Under the pieces are notes generated by a model that saw nothing but the letters and a program-made list of their open reading frames with translations, was not told where the DNA came from and did not search any database. Shown here piece by piece: positions 1-6,853 of a stretch of 9,836 nucleotides of DNA; position 1 is the stretch's first letter, and each line of letters starts with the position of its first letter. The translations under genes were made by a program, and so were the position numbers. The stretch lies in assembly GCA_022653215.1 (NCBI GenBank), contig JALCSJ010000076.1:1-9836 (forward strand). Reading direction: 5' to 3'. This DNA is from Acidaminococcaceae bacterium (GTDB lineage Bacteria > Bacillota > Negativicutes > Acidaminococcales > Acidaminococcaceae).

Positions 1-684
1 TGTATCACCCATGAAAATTTTAGCAGGATAGTGATTAAATATTAAGAAACCTATGCAAGCTGCAGCTATGGTCATGGCAAAATTTCCCGTACTCAAATCT
101 TTTTCCAAATAAGCGATAAAAGCAAAACACAAAGCAACGGGAACTGTAACCAAAGAAGCTAAGCCGTCCAGGCCATCCGTCAAATTAACTGCATTGGTAG
201 TACCAACAATAAGTAAGATAGCAAAAATATAATAGCCAATTCCTAGGTCAATAATCTGATTAAACCCGGGAATCCAGATAAGGGAACTGCCCGGTGTCAC
301 ATCTCCCGGCCTAATTAAAAATACTATAGCAGCCAAAATCTGTAAAAAGAACTTTTGTTTTGATGTAAGTCCTAAATTCCTTTTGCGGACAATTTTAATA
401 GCATCATCAATAAAACCAATAAGGCCATAGGCCACTACCAGCCAAAGTCCTGCTCCCAACCTGGGTGACATGGGACACCACAGAAAGCTGGCTGCCAGTA
501 TAGCTAAAATAATAATAATACCACCCATAGTGGGAGTACCATTCTTTTTAAGGTGTGCCTTAGGTCCGCAATCCCTAACGCTTTGGTCACAGTGCCATTT
601 GCGCATTGCTTTAACAATAAAAGGCCCTGTCAGGGCACAAATAATCAGACTGGTCAGAAAAGCTCCCAAAACTATAAAATACAT
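1..684 (-). CDS. mraY: Phospho-MurNAc-pentapeptide-transferase MraY (3' end beyond window)
   Basis: MraY is a polytopic inner-membrane enzyme. It transfers phospho-MurNAc-pentapeptide from UDP to undecaprenyl phosphate, making lipid I. The 228 visible codons run open to the left edge; the family is about 320 residues, so roughly 90 are missing. Family signatures visible in order: the RDCGPKAH...GTPTMGG segment (residues 37-54) after the first membrane helix, the FIDD aspartate pair (91-94), NAVNLTDGLDGL (164-175) with catalytic/Mg-binding aspartates, and PAKIFMGDT (220-228), where the window ends. Several hydrophobic helices separate these loops. The ATG shares its A with the TAA stop of murF (TAATG), so the two are translationally coupled. 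No terminator is seen, and the operon probably continues to murD and beyond. Identity is certain; only the C-terminus is unseen. Confidence 0.97.
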   Translation of the reverse strand, partial: MYFIVLGAFLTSLIICALTGPFIVKAMRKWHCDQSVRDCGPKAHLKKNGTPTMGGIIIILAILAASFLWCPMSPRLGAGLWLVVAYGLIGFIDDAIKIVRKRNLGLTSKQKFFLQILAAIVFLIRPGDVTPGSSLIWIPGFNQIIDLGIGYYIFAILLIVGTTNAVNLTDGLDGLASLVTVPVALCFAFIAYLEKDLSTGNFAMTIAAACIGFLIFNHYPAKIFMGDT

Positions 685-2060
685 TATTTTCCTTCTTCCT
701 TCTTGAATACTAAGTCTATTACTTTATCCACAGCCATGGAATGACTGCCTTTAAACAGAACAACATCAAAAGGCTTTACTATTTTTTTCAAAACTTTTGC
801 TGCTTCCGTCCGGTCTTTTACATGATAAACCTGTACGCCTTTTTTTGCAGCACTTTCGCTGATAGCTCTTGCCTCACATCCATAAGTAATAAGACAGCTA
901 ACATCTGCAGCGGCCGCATAACCGCCAACTTTAGCATGAGCTTCTTTAGATGTTTTTCCCAGTTCCAGCATATCACTCATAACTGCCAAGGCTCTGCCTT
1001 TACCCTGTGCCTCCACTACACTTTTAAGTGTCTTGCAGGCCGCTTCCATAGAAGCAGGACTGGCATTATAGGCATCATTAATAACAGTTACATCACCAAA
1101 ATGGAGTATTTCTTGACGTTTCCCTGTCATCACAATATTATGCAAAGCATGAGCAATGTCTTTATCAGGAACCTGGTAAATTTCTGCCACAGCAATAGCT
1201 GCCAAAGCATTCATAACATTATGTTCACCCAATAGTGGCATCACTACATCTTGGGTTTGCTTAGTCAGTGCACTTTTATAAGAAAAATGTGTATCTTTAC
1301 CGCTTATTTTCACATTAAATCCCTTAATTGCACTATTTTTTATTATACCATATCTAGTGATATTTGCGCCAGTAGTCATTTTAGAAACAAAGACATCATC
1401 ATTATTAAGGATAGCATGATTTTGAGGTCCTAAATTCTCCAAAATCTCACTTTTGGCTTTAGCAATATTTTCAATACTGCCTAAAAGTTCTATATGGGTA
1501 TCGCCTACATTGGTTATAACCACTGTGTCAGGGGCAGCTAAAGGTTTCATGGCACGAATCTGCCCAAGGCCTCTCATGCCAATCTCCACTACGGCAAAAT
1601 CCGTAGTGGGAGTAATGGTCAAAAGTGTCTTGGGCAGACCTATTTCATTATTAAAATTAGCTTGTGTCTTTATTACATTAAATTTTTCTGCCAGACAAGC
1701 AGCGATTAAATCTTTTGTGGAAGTTTTGCCGTTAGAACCGGTTATGGCAATAACTTTAACCTTTTTCATGCTTTTACGATAAGTTTTGGCTATTTGCTGA
1801 TAGGCAGCCAGCGTATCTTTGACTAAAAAAGTCTTAGCCGGGTCTGTTCCCACTTCTTTTTCAACCAGAACTGCTCCCGCGCCCTGTTCCAAAGCTTTCT
1901 TGCAATAAGTATGCCCATCGAATTTTTCGCCTTTTAATGCTACGAAAACTTCTCCCGGCATAATCGTTCTGGAATCAGTGGTAATACCCGTGTATTCAGT
2001 ATCAAGAAGAGCACTTGTTACGGCTCCCGTTGCCTCAACAATTAATTTAGCCTTAAACAT
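684..2060 (-). CDS. murF: UDP-N-acetylmuramoyl-tripeptide--D-alanyl-D-alanine ligase MurF
   Basis: MurF is the cytoplasmic ATP-dependent ligase that adds D-Ala-D-Ala to UDP-MurNAc-tripeptide, completing the pentapeptide that MraY uses. It is 458 aa, the usual family length (about 450). An N-terminal substrate domain carries the TDSR motif (residues 28-31). The central ATPase domain has the P-loop ITGSNGKTS (106-114), followed by the NFNNEIGLP and EIGMRGLGQI segments and the NVGDTHIELLGS segment. The C-terminal Rossmann-like domain has INDAYNASP, DMLELG and a final KGSHSMAVD motif. The start lies one base after the murE TGA, with an AGGGG ribosome site inside the end of murE. The stop overlaps the mraY start by one base. 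It therefore depends on upstream transcription and is probably coupled at both ends. Nothing unusual is seen. Confidence 0.98.
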   Translation of the reverse strand: MFKAKLIVEATGAVTSALLDTEYTGITTDSRTIMPGEVFVALKGEKFDGHTYCKKALEQGAGAVLVEKEVGTDPAKTFLVKDTLAAYQQIAKTYRKSMKKVKVIAITGSNGKTSTKDLIAACLAEKFNVIKTQANFNNEIGLPKTLLTITPTTDFAVVEIGMRGLGQIRAMKPLAAPDTVVITNVGDTHIELLGSIENIAKAKSEILENLGPQNHAILNNDDVFVSKMTTGANITRYGIIKNSAIKGFNVKISGKDTHFSYKSALTKQTQDVVMPLLGEHNVMNALAAIAVAEIYQVPDKDIAHALHNIVMTGKRQEILHFGDVTVINDAYNASPASMEAACKTLKSVVEAQGKGRALAVMSDMLELGKTSKEAHAKVGGYAAAADVSCLITYGCEARAISESAAKKGVQVYHVKDRTEAAKVLKKIVKPFDVVLFKGSHSMAVDKVIDLVFKKEEGK

Positions 2061-2061
2061 T

Positions 2062-3546
2062 TCAATTCCCCTTTTTGAAATAATCCCTCACAACTTCACA
2101 GTCATCAAAATGAATGGTCTTATCTCCTAGTATTTGATAATTTTCATGGCCTTTGCCGGCTATCATTATAACATCATCCGCCGCTGCATGGGAGAGGGCA
2201 AAATAAATTCCTTCCCTCCGGTCTGTAATCTTATGTATTTCCTTAGTAGCAGGAGCTCCTGCCAACCCTTTTTCAATATCGCTGATAATTACTTCCGGAT
2301 CTTCACTGCGAGGATTATCACTGGTTACAACCAGTTTATCAGCTAATTCCAAAGCAATTCTTCCCATAATAGGCCGCTTTTTGTTGTCCCGATCGCCGCC
2401 GCAGCCAAAAACTACCCACAATTTTCCTTTAGTAATCTGTCTGGAAGTACGCAGTACATTATCCAGGCCATCCGGAGTATGGGCATAATCTACAATTACA
2501 GTAAAGGGCTGTCCTGCCTCTACCAATTGGAAACGTCCCTTTACTCCTGTAAATCCGTCCAAGCAGCTCATAATAACCGTTGGGTCGATTTTTTCTGCAA
2601 TGGCTACACCAACTGCCGTCATAATATTATAAACGTTAAATTCCCCTGTAATGTGCAGCAAAAGATCCATATCACCATCAGGTGTATGAAGGTTCAGTTT
2701 CATATGTTTTGCCCCAACAGTAAAACTTAAAGGATAAATGTCATTGGTATCACCTTTACCATAGGTAATAACCTTTGTTTTCGTCCTATCCATAATAATC
2801 TTTGAACTGGGATCATCCATATTGAAAACTGCCGTTTTATTAGGTTTATTTCCTTTATGCAAGTTCGTAAAAAGCAAGGCTTTAGCTTCACGATAGTTTT
2901 CCATAGTTCCATGAAAATCCAAATGGTCCTGAGTTATGTTCGTAAGTGCCGCTACATCAAATTCAATGCCTGCTACTCTATTTAATGCTAAAGCGTGAGA
3001 AGATACTTCCATCACAACATAATCACACCCGGCCTGAACCATCCTATACAGATTTCTCTGTAAATCCACCACATCAGGAGTTGTATTATGACTGGTTTCA
3101 ATTTTGTCTTCAATCATAATATTTATCGTACCGATCAATCCGACTTTAAACCCTGCTTTACGCAAAATCATTCTTATTATGTTAGTAGAAGTTGTTTTGC
3201 CGTTGGTACCGGTCACACCAATCATCCGCAATTTTTTCCCTGGATAGTCGTAGAAGAAAGGAGCAATAGCAGTCATAGCTTCTTCGCTGCTAGAAACTTT
3301 AACCACGGTTAAACCATCTCGCGGTTTAGTATCTTCTTCCACTAAAACAGCTACTGCCCCTGCGGCAACTGCCTTATCAATATAATTATGTCCATCTGTA
3401 TGAACACCTTTAATGCAAACAAATAAACTGCCCTGTTGCACAGTTCTTGAGTCTATGGTGATATCTGTAATTTCTTTTGCTGTGGTGCCGCTTAATACCT
3501 TAGCCTTTGGCAAAAGTGCCAGAATTTCTTCTAAGTTTTTAACCAT
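2062..3546 (-). CDS. murE: UDP-MurNAc-L-Ala-D-Glu:meso-diaminopimelate ligase MurE
   Basis: MurE is the cytoplasmic Mur ligase that adds the third stem-peptide residue. The DNPR motif (residues 410-413, within DNPRSEDP) is the known signature for meso-diaminopimelate rather than L-lysine. Other visible motifs are DSR (32-34), the P-loop GVTGTNGKTT (110-119), a lysine likely to be carbamylated in REAKALLF (K222), KGRFQ (336-340), YAHTPD (354-359) and AGKGHE (463-468). The length is 494 aa, normal for the family. An in-frame ATG lies at 3615, but I chose 3546: a strong AAGGAGG sits 7 nt before it, and the 23-residue extension would be coded across that ribosome site and a hairpin and resembles nothing in the family. 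The preceding gene is ftsL, 80 nt away, a gap much longer than elsewhere in the operon. Confidence 0.97.
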   Translation of the reverse strand: MVKNLEEILALLPKAKVLSGTTAKEITDITIDSRTVQQGSLFVCIKGVHTDGHNYIDKAVAAGAVAVLVEEDTKPRDGLTVVKVSSSEEAMTAIAPFFYDYPGKKLRMIGVTGTNGKTTSTNIIRMILRKAGFKVGLIGTINIMIEDKIETSHNTTPDVVDLQRNLYRMVQAGCDYVVMEVSSHALALNRVAGIEFDVAALTNITQDHLDFHGTMENYREAKALLFTNLHKGNKPNKTAVFNMDDPSSKIIMDRTKTKVITYGKGDTNDIYPLSFTVGAKHMKLNLHTPDGDMDLLLHITGEFNVYNIMTAVGVAIAEKIDPTVIMSCLDGFTGVKGRFQLVEAGQPFTVIVDYAHTPDGLDNVLRTSRQITKGKLWVVFGCGGDRDNKKRPIMGRIALELADKLVVTSDNPRSEDPEVIISDIEKGLAGAPATKEIHKITDRREGIYFALSHAAADDVIMIAGKGHENYQILGDKTIHFDDCEVVRDYFKKGN

Positions 3547-3553
3547 TTTTCTG

Positions 3554-3560
3554 CCTCCTT
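3554..3560 (-). promoter_or_regulatory. murE ribosome binding site
   Basis: AAGGAGG reads on the minus strand, 7 nt before the ATG at 3546. It decides the murE start: the longer reading frame from 3615 would have to translate through this site and is therefore unlikely to be used. Confidence 0.85.
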
Positions 3561-3572
3561 GGATTGTTATAC

Positions 3573-3597
3573 AAAAAGCAGCCTTAATGGCTGCTTT
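3573..3597 (-). terminator. Hairpin in the ftsL-murE gap (weak terminator or attenuator)
   Basis: A perfect 9-bp stem (AAAGCAGCC / GGCTGCTTT) closes on a 5-nt loop. Read on the minus strand, the 3' arm runs into TTTTTGT, but three of the five Ts belong to the stem. That makes it a weak intrinsic terminator, more likely a partial attenuator, an RNA end-stabilising hairpin or a remnant. It lies in the only long gap of the dcw operon, upstream of the murE ribosome site and without overlapping it. The structure is seen directly; its function is inferred. Confidence 0.55.
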
Positions 3598-3626
3598 AAA
3601 CAAACTGATACCCATAAAACAAAAGT

Positions 3627-4052
3627 TTATTTTTTGGCATAAGCATAACCATCGTAATCAATCTTATCGCTATTCATATGTACATATATATTACTTCTAG
3701 CTGTGCTCATACCTAATTTGCTGCTAGCAATAGCAGTAATTCGCTCCGGACTGCTTAATCTGTCTACATCTAACTTTAAAGTTTGATTTTCTCCCAAAAG
3801 AGTAGCTTCCTGCTTTTTCAAGTTAACCAAATTACTGGTTTTCACTACATAGAATTCGCTGATCGCCACATTGCCAAAATAGCATAGAACACCCACTAGG
3901 AACAAGAAAATGACCTGATGTCTTAAAGCTCTGTAATTATCATGTTTTACAACTTTCTGCGGAGCTTCTTGCTGGGGCTCTTTTTTATATTTATCATCAT
4001 AGGCATAATTGTCATATGCGTAGTTATCATAGTTATAATTTCTTGCCAGCAT
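3627..4052 (-). CDS. ftsL: FtsL-like bitopic cell division protein
   Basis: FtsL is a small single-pass divisome protein that pairs with DivIC/FtsB and activates septal peptidoglycan synthesis. This one is 141 aa. It has a cytoplasmic N-terminus, one hydrophobic segment at about residues 46-66, then a leucine-rich coiled coil (about 68-100) ending in SPERITAIASSKLGM, typical of the FtsL/DivIC septum-initiator family. It sits directly after rsmH (17 nt gap), the conserved ftsL position, with an AGGGGG ribosome site. The odd part is the N-terminus, a tyrosine- and asparagine-rich tandem repeat (YDNYA twice, residues 8-17, then YDDKY), partly echoed at the C-terminal end by YDGYAY. FtsL is poorly conserved in sequence, so the name rests on topology, the coiled-coil end motif and location. 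The gene normally next, ftsI/pbpB, is not here. Confidence 0.88.
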   Translation of the reverse strand: MLARNYNYDNYAYDNYAYDDKYKKEPQQEAPQKVVKHDNYRALRHQVIFLFLVGVLCYFGNVAISEFYVVKTSNLVNLKKQEATLLGENQTLKLDVDRLSSPERITAIASSKLGMSTARSNIYVHMNSDKIDYDGYAYAKK

Positions 4053-4069
4053 CCTTATAATCCCCCTGT

Positions 4070-5008
4070 TTAGATTTTTACTGCACCTCGCAGTCTTGCA
4101 CTACGAGATCTGGGATTTGCTGCTAATTCTTCTTCAGTCGGTACAAATTCTTTTAATTTTTTTACGGTAGGCTTTTTACCACATACGCACACCGGTAATT
4201 CAGGTGGACAGGTACAACCTTTGGCCAATTGCTTCAAGGTGTGTTTCACAATCCTATCCTCGAGGGAGTGAAAAGTAATGACCCCTATCCGTCCACCCGG
4301 TGCCAGGCGATCCACAGCATCGGTTATAACTTGAGCTAAAATTCCTAATTCATTGTTGACTTCGATACGGATTGCCTGAAATGTACGTTTGGCGGGATGA
4401 GGACCATCCTGTCTCGCGCCTTTTGGTATTGCTTGTTTTATTACTTCTACCAATTCTGCGGTAGTTGTAAACGGTTTTATTTTACGTTGTGCTACAATAA
4501 ACTTAGCAATGCGTCTGGCCCAACGTTCTTCTCCGTAATTATGAATAACGTCATCCAGTTGCTGCTCTGTGTAGGTATTTACTACATAAGCCGCGCTTAA
4601 TTTTTGTCTGGTGTCCATTCTCATATCCAGTGGTCCGTCGTGCATATAAGAAAAGCCACGTTCCGGATCATCCAGCTGATAGCTGGACACACCTAAATCA
4701 AAAAAAATACCTGTAATTTTATCTATTCCTAAATCATCTAATACCTGAGTGAAATTTTTAAAGTTAGAACGAACAATATCTACGTGGCAAGTCAGTCCTT
4801 GCATCTTCTCAGTAGCTGCTGCAATAGCATCTGCATCCTGATCAATGCCTATTAACCGGCCTGAAGCTGAAAGAAGCTGGGCAAAATGGAAAGAATGTCC
4901 GGCGCCCCCCATAGTACAGTCTACATAAGTGCCATCTTTATCTGTAATTAGCCAATCAACGCTTTCATTTAACAGCACGCTTGTATGCTTAAATTCCATG
5001 TGCTCCAT
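4070..5008 (-). CDS. rsmH: 16S rRNA (cytosine-1402-N4)-methyltransferase RsmH (MraW)
   Basis: RsmH uses S-adenosylmethionine to N4-methylate C1402 of 16S rRNA in the ribosomal P site. The protein is 312 aa, the family length. Visible motifs: HTSVLLNES at the start, the SAM-binding VDCTMGGAGHS loop (residues 29-39), GIDQDAD (54-60), the hallmark FDLGVSS...GFSY...LDMRMD block (103-132), RTFQAIRIEVNNEL (208-221), FHSLEDRIVK (246-255) and the terminal RSRSARLR (300-307). Four cysteines at 265, 267, 274 and 276 (CTC, CVC) form a small possible metal knuckle, seen in many Firmicute members. A second in-frame ATG at 4999 (MEFKH) fits the usual family N-terminus as well; neither start has a strong ribosome site. 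The gene lies 11 nt after mraZ and shares its promoter. Confidence 0.97.
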   Translation of the reverse strand: MEHMEFKHTSVLLNESVDWLITDKDGTYVDCTMGGAGHSFHFAQLLSASGRLIGIDQDADAIAAATEKMQGLTCHVDIVRSNFKNFTQVLDDLGIDKITGIFFDLGVSSYQLDDPERGFSYMHDGPLDMRMDTRQKLSAAYVVNTYTEQQLDDVIHNYGEERWARRIAKFIVAQRKIKPFTTTAELVEVIKQAIPKGARQDGPHPAKRTFQAIRIEVNNELGILAQVITDAVDRLAPGGRIGVITFHSLEDRIVKHTLKQLAKGCTCPPELPVCVCGKKPTVKKLKEFVPTEEELAANPRSRSARLRGAVKI

Positions 5009-5019
5009 CCAATCTTTGC

Positions 5020-5445
5020 TTACTCAAAATCAAGCTCTTCCACTAATTCCACAACATCTTTTTCTACTTTAGCATTATACTCAGCATAGCGCTTAACATC
5101 CCAAATTTCTGCTTTAGCGCCTACACCTACAATCAAGGCTGTAACATCTAATTTAGCATAACTCCTCAAATTAACCGGCAAAAGGATTCTTCCCTGTTTA
5201 TCCGGTTCTGCTTCTACTGCACCACCAAAAATAAAACGAGAAACGTCTCTTTCTTTTTGTTTTGGCATCATTTTCTGGGCAAAACTATTTTTCAATTTTT
5301 CCCATTCCGTTAACGGATATACATCCAAACATCCGTCCACGCCTTTTGTTACAACAAAGTGTTTACCAAGTGATTCACGTAATTTAGCAGGCATGAATAA
5401 GCGGCCTTTGGCATCAATATTGTGTTCAAATTCACCCATTAGCAT
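5020..5445 (-). CDS. mraZ: Transcriptional regulator MraZ
   Basis: MraZ is a DNA-binding protein of the SpoVT/AbrB-like fold that forms a ring and binds spaced TGGG-type repeats upstream of its own gene, repressing the dcw operon. The 141 aa match the family length. Two half-repeats are visible, each with the family DxxxR signature: NIDAKGRLFMPAKLRE (DAKGR at 11-15) and PDKQGRILLPVNLRSYA (DKQGR at 82-86). The start MLMGEF aligns with the usual MFMGEY opening, so I kept the ATG at 5445 despite its weak ribosome site (AGGCGAG). It is the first gene of the operon. Its probable operator, three 10-bp-spaced boxes over the promoter, lies about 20-45 nt upstream, which fits direct autoregulation. 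Confidence 0.97.
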   Translation of the reverse strand: MLMGEFEHNIDAKGRLFMPAKLRESLGKHFVVTKGVDGCLDVYPLTEWEKLKNSFAQKMMPKQKERDVSRFIFGGAVEAEPDKQGRILLPVNLRSYAKLDVTALIVGVGAKAEIWDVKRYAEYNAKVEKDVVELVEELDFE

Positions 5446-5466
5446 TATTCACTCGCCTACTTTCTC

Positions 5467-5491
5467 CACCACTTTTACCCACTTTTCACCA
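5467..5491 (-). promoter_or_regulatory. MraZ operator: three direct repeats, 10-bp period
   Basis: Read on the minus strand, TGGTG (5491-5487), TGGGT (5481-5477) and TGGTG (5471-5467) repeat at exactly 10-bp intervals, separated by AAAAG, AAAAG and then GAGAA. A degenerate fourth copy may lie at 5461-5457. MraZ is known to bind TGGG-like pentamers separated by 5 nt. The first box shares a base with the -10 hexamer and the rest cover the expected transcription start, so bound MraZ should block RNA polymerase. Confidence 0.85.
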
Positions 5492-5519
5492 TTATAATGC
5501 TTTTTTTAGCAAAAAGCAA
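5491..5519 (-). promoter_or_regulatory. dcw operon promoter upstream of mraZ
   Basis: On the minus strand a -35 TTGCTT (5519-5514) and a perfect -10 TATAAT (5496-5491) are separated by 17 nt. The predicted start is near 5484, leaving a leader of about 40 nt before mraZ. The -10 abuts the MraZ boxes. This is the only strong promoter I see for the six-gene operon in the window. Confidence 0.8.
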
Positions 5520-5598
5520 CATATTTGCGTATGTTTTTGGAGTTTTTACCCCTTTTTTCCTAGGTTGGCAATATTTCCTACTTAGTTGCTATACTTTA

Positions 5599-5628
5599 TT
5601 GTTTTCTTTTGCCAAACTGTGGTATAAT
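5599..5628 (+). promoter_or_regulatory. Promoter of the DUF1858 gene
   Basis: A perfect -10 TATAAT (5623-5628) is preceded by TGG, giving an extended -10 (TGnTATAAT). A weak -35 TTGTTT (5599-5604) lies 18 nt upstream. The ATG at 5666 follows about 30 nt after the likely start, with an ideal AAGGAGG ribosome site at 5653-5659. The promoter diverges from the mraZ promoter, about 100 bp away. An inverted repeat, TTGGCAA (5565-5571) and TTGCCAA (5609-5615), brackets its -35. Confidence 0.8.
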
Positions 5629-5665
5629 TACTTTGCAGGAATTAATTCTTTTAAGGAGGATTCAC

Positions 5666-5866
5666 ATGGCTAAAATTACCAGAGATACCGGAATTATTGA
5701 AGCAGTTCAAGAACATCCGGAAATCATTGAAGTTTTTCAACAATATGGACTGGGCTGCATCGGCTGCATGGCTGCTAATTTTGAAACCATTGGTCAAGGT
5801 GCCAGTGCTCATGGTCTTGATGTTGATGCTTTAATTGCCGACATTAACAAAAAGATTGGCGAGTAA
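5666..5866 (+). CDS. DUF1858 small redox-disulfide protein (CxxC)
   Basis: This 66-aa protein matches the DUF1858 / hybrid-cluster-protein-associated redox disulfide family. An N-terminal part (TRDTGIIEAVQEHPEIIEVF) is followed by the conserved GLGCIGCMAANFETIGQGA stretch with a CxxC pair (Cys31, Cys34), and then a short LDVDALIADIN helix. There is no signal peptide, so it is cytoplasmic. Family members occur in anaerobes, often near hybrid cluster protein or fused to other redox and metal-binding domains. The biochemical role is not settled; a thiol-redox or metal-sensing role is inference. I chose the ATG at 5666 because AAGGAGG sits 6 nt upstream; the longer in-frame ATG at 5609 lies before the promoter -10 and would not be transcribed. 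It is a single-gene unit with its own promoter and terminator, with no hybrid cluster protein in the window. Confidence 0.9.
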   Translation: MAKITRDTGIIEAVQEHPEIIEVFQQYGLGCIGCMAANFETIGQGASAHGLDVDALIADINKKIGE

Positions 5867-5880
5867 TTCTAAATGAACAA

Positions 5881-5922
5881 AAAAAATACGCTATAACAGA
5901 TAACTGTTATAGCGTATTTTTT
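5881..5922. terminator. Bidirectional intrinsic terminator
   Basis: A perfect 19-bp stem (5881-5899 with 5904-5922) closes on a 4-nt ATAA loop. It has six Ts on the plus-strand side and, counting the A-run from 5879, eight Us on the minus-strand side. It sits 14 nt after the DUF1858 stop and 22 nt after the stop of the convergent LysR gene, so it should end both transcripts. Confidence 0.95.
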
Positions 5923-5944
5923 GTGTTTATATCAAACTATTATG

Positions 5945-6853
5945 TCAGGCTGATTTTTCTTTATTTGCAGTTTTAATCATCTCCCAGAATTTATTAGCAA
6001 TCGGATTGCACAAAGTTTGCTGTTTTCTAATCAAACCAGTCGACAAAGGAACCTTTTTAAAGTTGCTTAGCACTACCAAAAGTTCTTTATTACGAATTTC
6101 TTGACTGATAAACTCTTTAGCTACAAAGCCAATACCCATACCCTGCTTAGTAAGTTCAATTAACGCAGCAGTACTGTTAACTGTGATTACATTCTGCACA
6201 GTAATAAAATTTTGCTCTAAATAATTATTTATTTCTTCTTTATTAACTATTTCTCCTTTTACTAAAATCAATGTTCCTTTAAACATCTTTCTCTTGGTTT
6301 TTTGTTTATTATTACCTAAACCTTTGTAATAAGTTTTATTGGAAACAAACACATCATTCAATTGTCCCAATGAACAAAATTCCATTTTTTTTGTTAATAG
6401 ACTTTGGCAAATCAAACCAACATCAAATTTGTTTTCTGCAATATCCTGATGAATTTGCTCCGAAGTTCCTATACCCAGATTAATTTGCACTTGTGGATAT
6501 TTTTTAGTGAATTTTTTTAAATAAGGAGTCAGTATTTTGCGGCATAAGGTTGTAGTAGTTTCTATCCGCAAAACACCTTTAAGTGTATCAGAAATACAGT
6601 CCAGACTGGCTTCTCCCATTTGCAAGGCTGTTAAAGCCTGTTCCACATATCCATATAAGGTCTTACCTTCATGAGTTAATGTTACTCCTCGTGGATTACG
6701 GAAAAACAGAGGATACCGTAAATGTTTTTCCAATCTATGTACTGATTTTGTAACAGCCGGCTGGGTAATAAACAATTCTTTTGCTGCTCCGGAAATACTG
6801 CCGTTTCTAGCGACTGTATAGAATACACTATATAAAGACAAATCTTGTTCCAT
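5945..6853 (-). CDS. LysR-family transcriptional regulator
   Basis: This is a 302-aa LysR-type regulator of normal length. It has an N-terminal winged helix-turn-helix (about residues 6-65), with the family pattern SISGAAKELFITQPAVTKSVHRLE and then PLFFRNPRGVTLTHEG. A linker helix and a two-lobed effector-binding domain follow (from about 90: LRIETTTTLC..., ending near 295). A GGGGAG ribosome site lies 8 nt before the ATG. Such proteins usually bind a T-N11-A site and regulate a divergent neighbour, but no divergent gene follows within the 300-bp upstream region, so the target is unknown; autoregulation or a distant target is possible. It shares a terminator with the DUF1858 gene, and control of that gene is conceivable but unsupported. 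It is downstream of the adhesin/chaperone genes on the same strand, with a large hairpin element between. Confidence 0.93.
   Translation of the reverse strand: MEQDLSLYSVFYTVARNGSISGAAKELFITQPAVTKSVHRLEKHLRYPLFFRNPRGVTLTHEGKTLYGYVEQALTALQMGEASLDCISDTLKGVLRIETTTTLCRKILTPYLKKFTKKYPQVQINLGIGTSEQIHQDIAENKFDVGLICQSLLTKKMEFCSLGQLNDVFVSNKTYYKGLGNNKQKTKRKMFKGTLILVKGEIVNKEEINNYLEQNFITVQNVITVNSTAALIELTKQGMGIGFVAKEFISQEIRNKELLVVLSNFKKVPLSTGLIRKQQTLCNPIANKFWEMIKTANKEKSA

Noticed and set aside
741..1235. 164-aa plus-strand reading frame inside murF
   Set aside because: Antisense shadow of murF, with low-complexity composition and no ribosome site or family motifs.
3547..3615. N-terminal extension of MurE from the ATG at 3615
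   Set aside because: The extension spans the hairpin and the AAGGAGG that serves the ATG at 3546, has no family resemblance, and would give an unusually long MurE.
5498..5519. TGCTTTTT/AAAAAGCA inverted repeat between the -35 and -10 of the mraZ promoter
   Set aside because: It lies upstream of the transcription start, so it forms no RNA hairpin, and A/T runs of this kind are common in promoter spacers.
5609..5665. Longer DUF1858 reading frame from 5609
   Set aside because: It begins upstream of the promoter -10 (TATAAT at 5623) and lacks a ribosome site, while 5666 has an ideal one.
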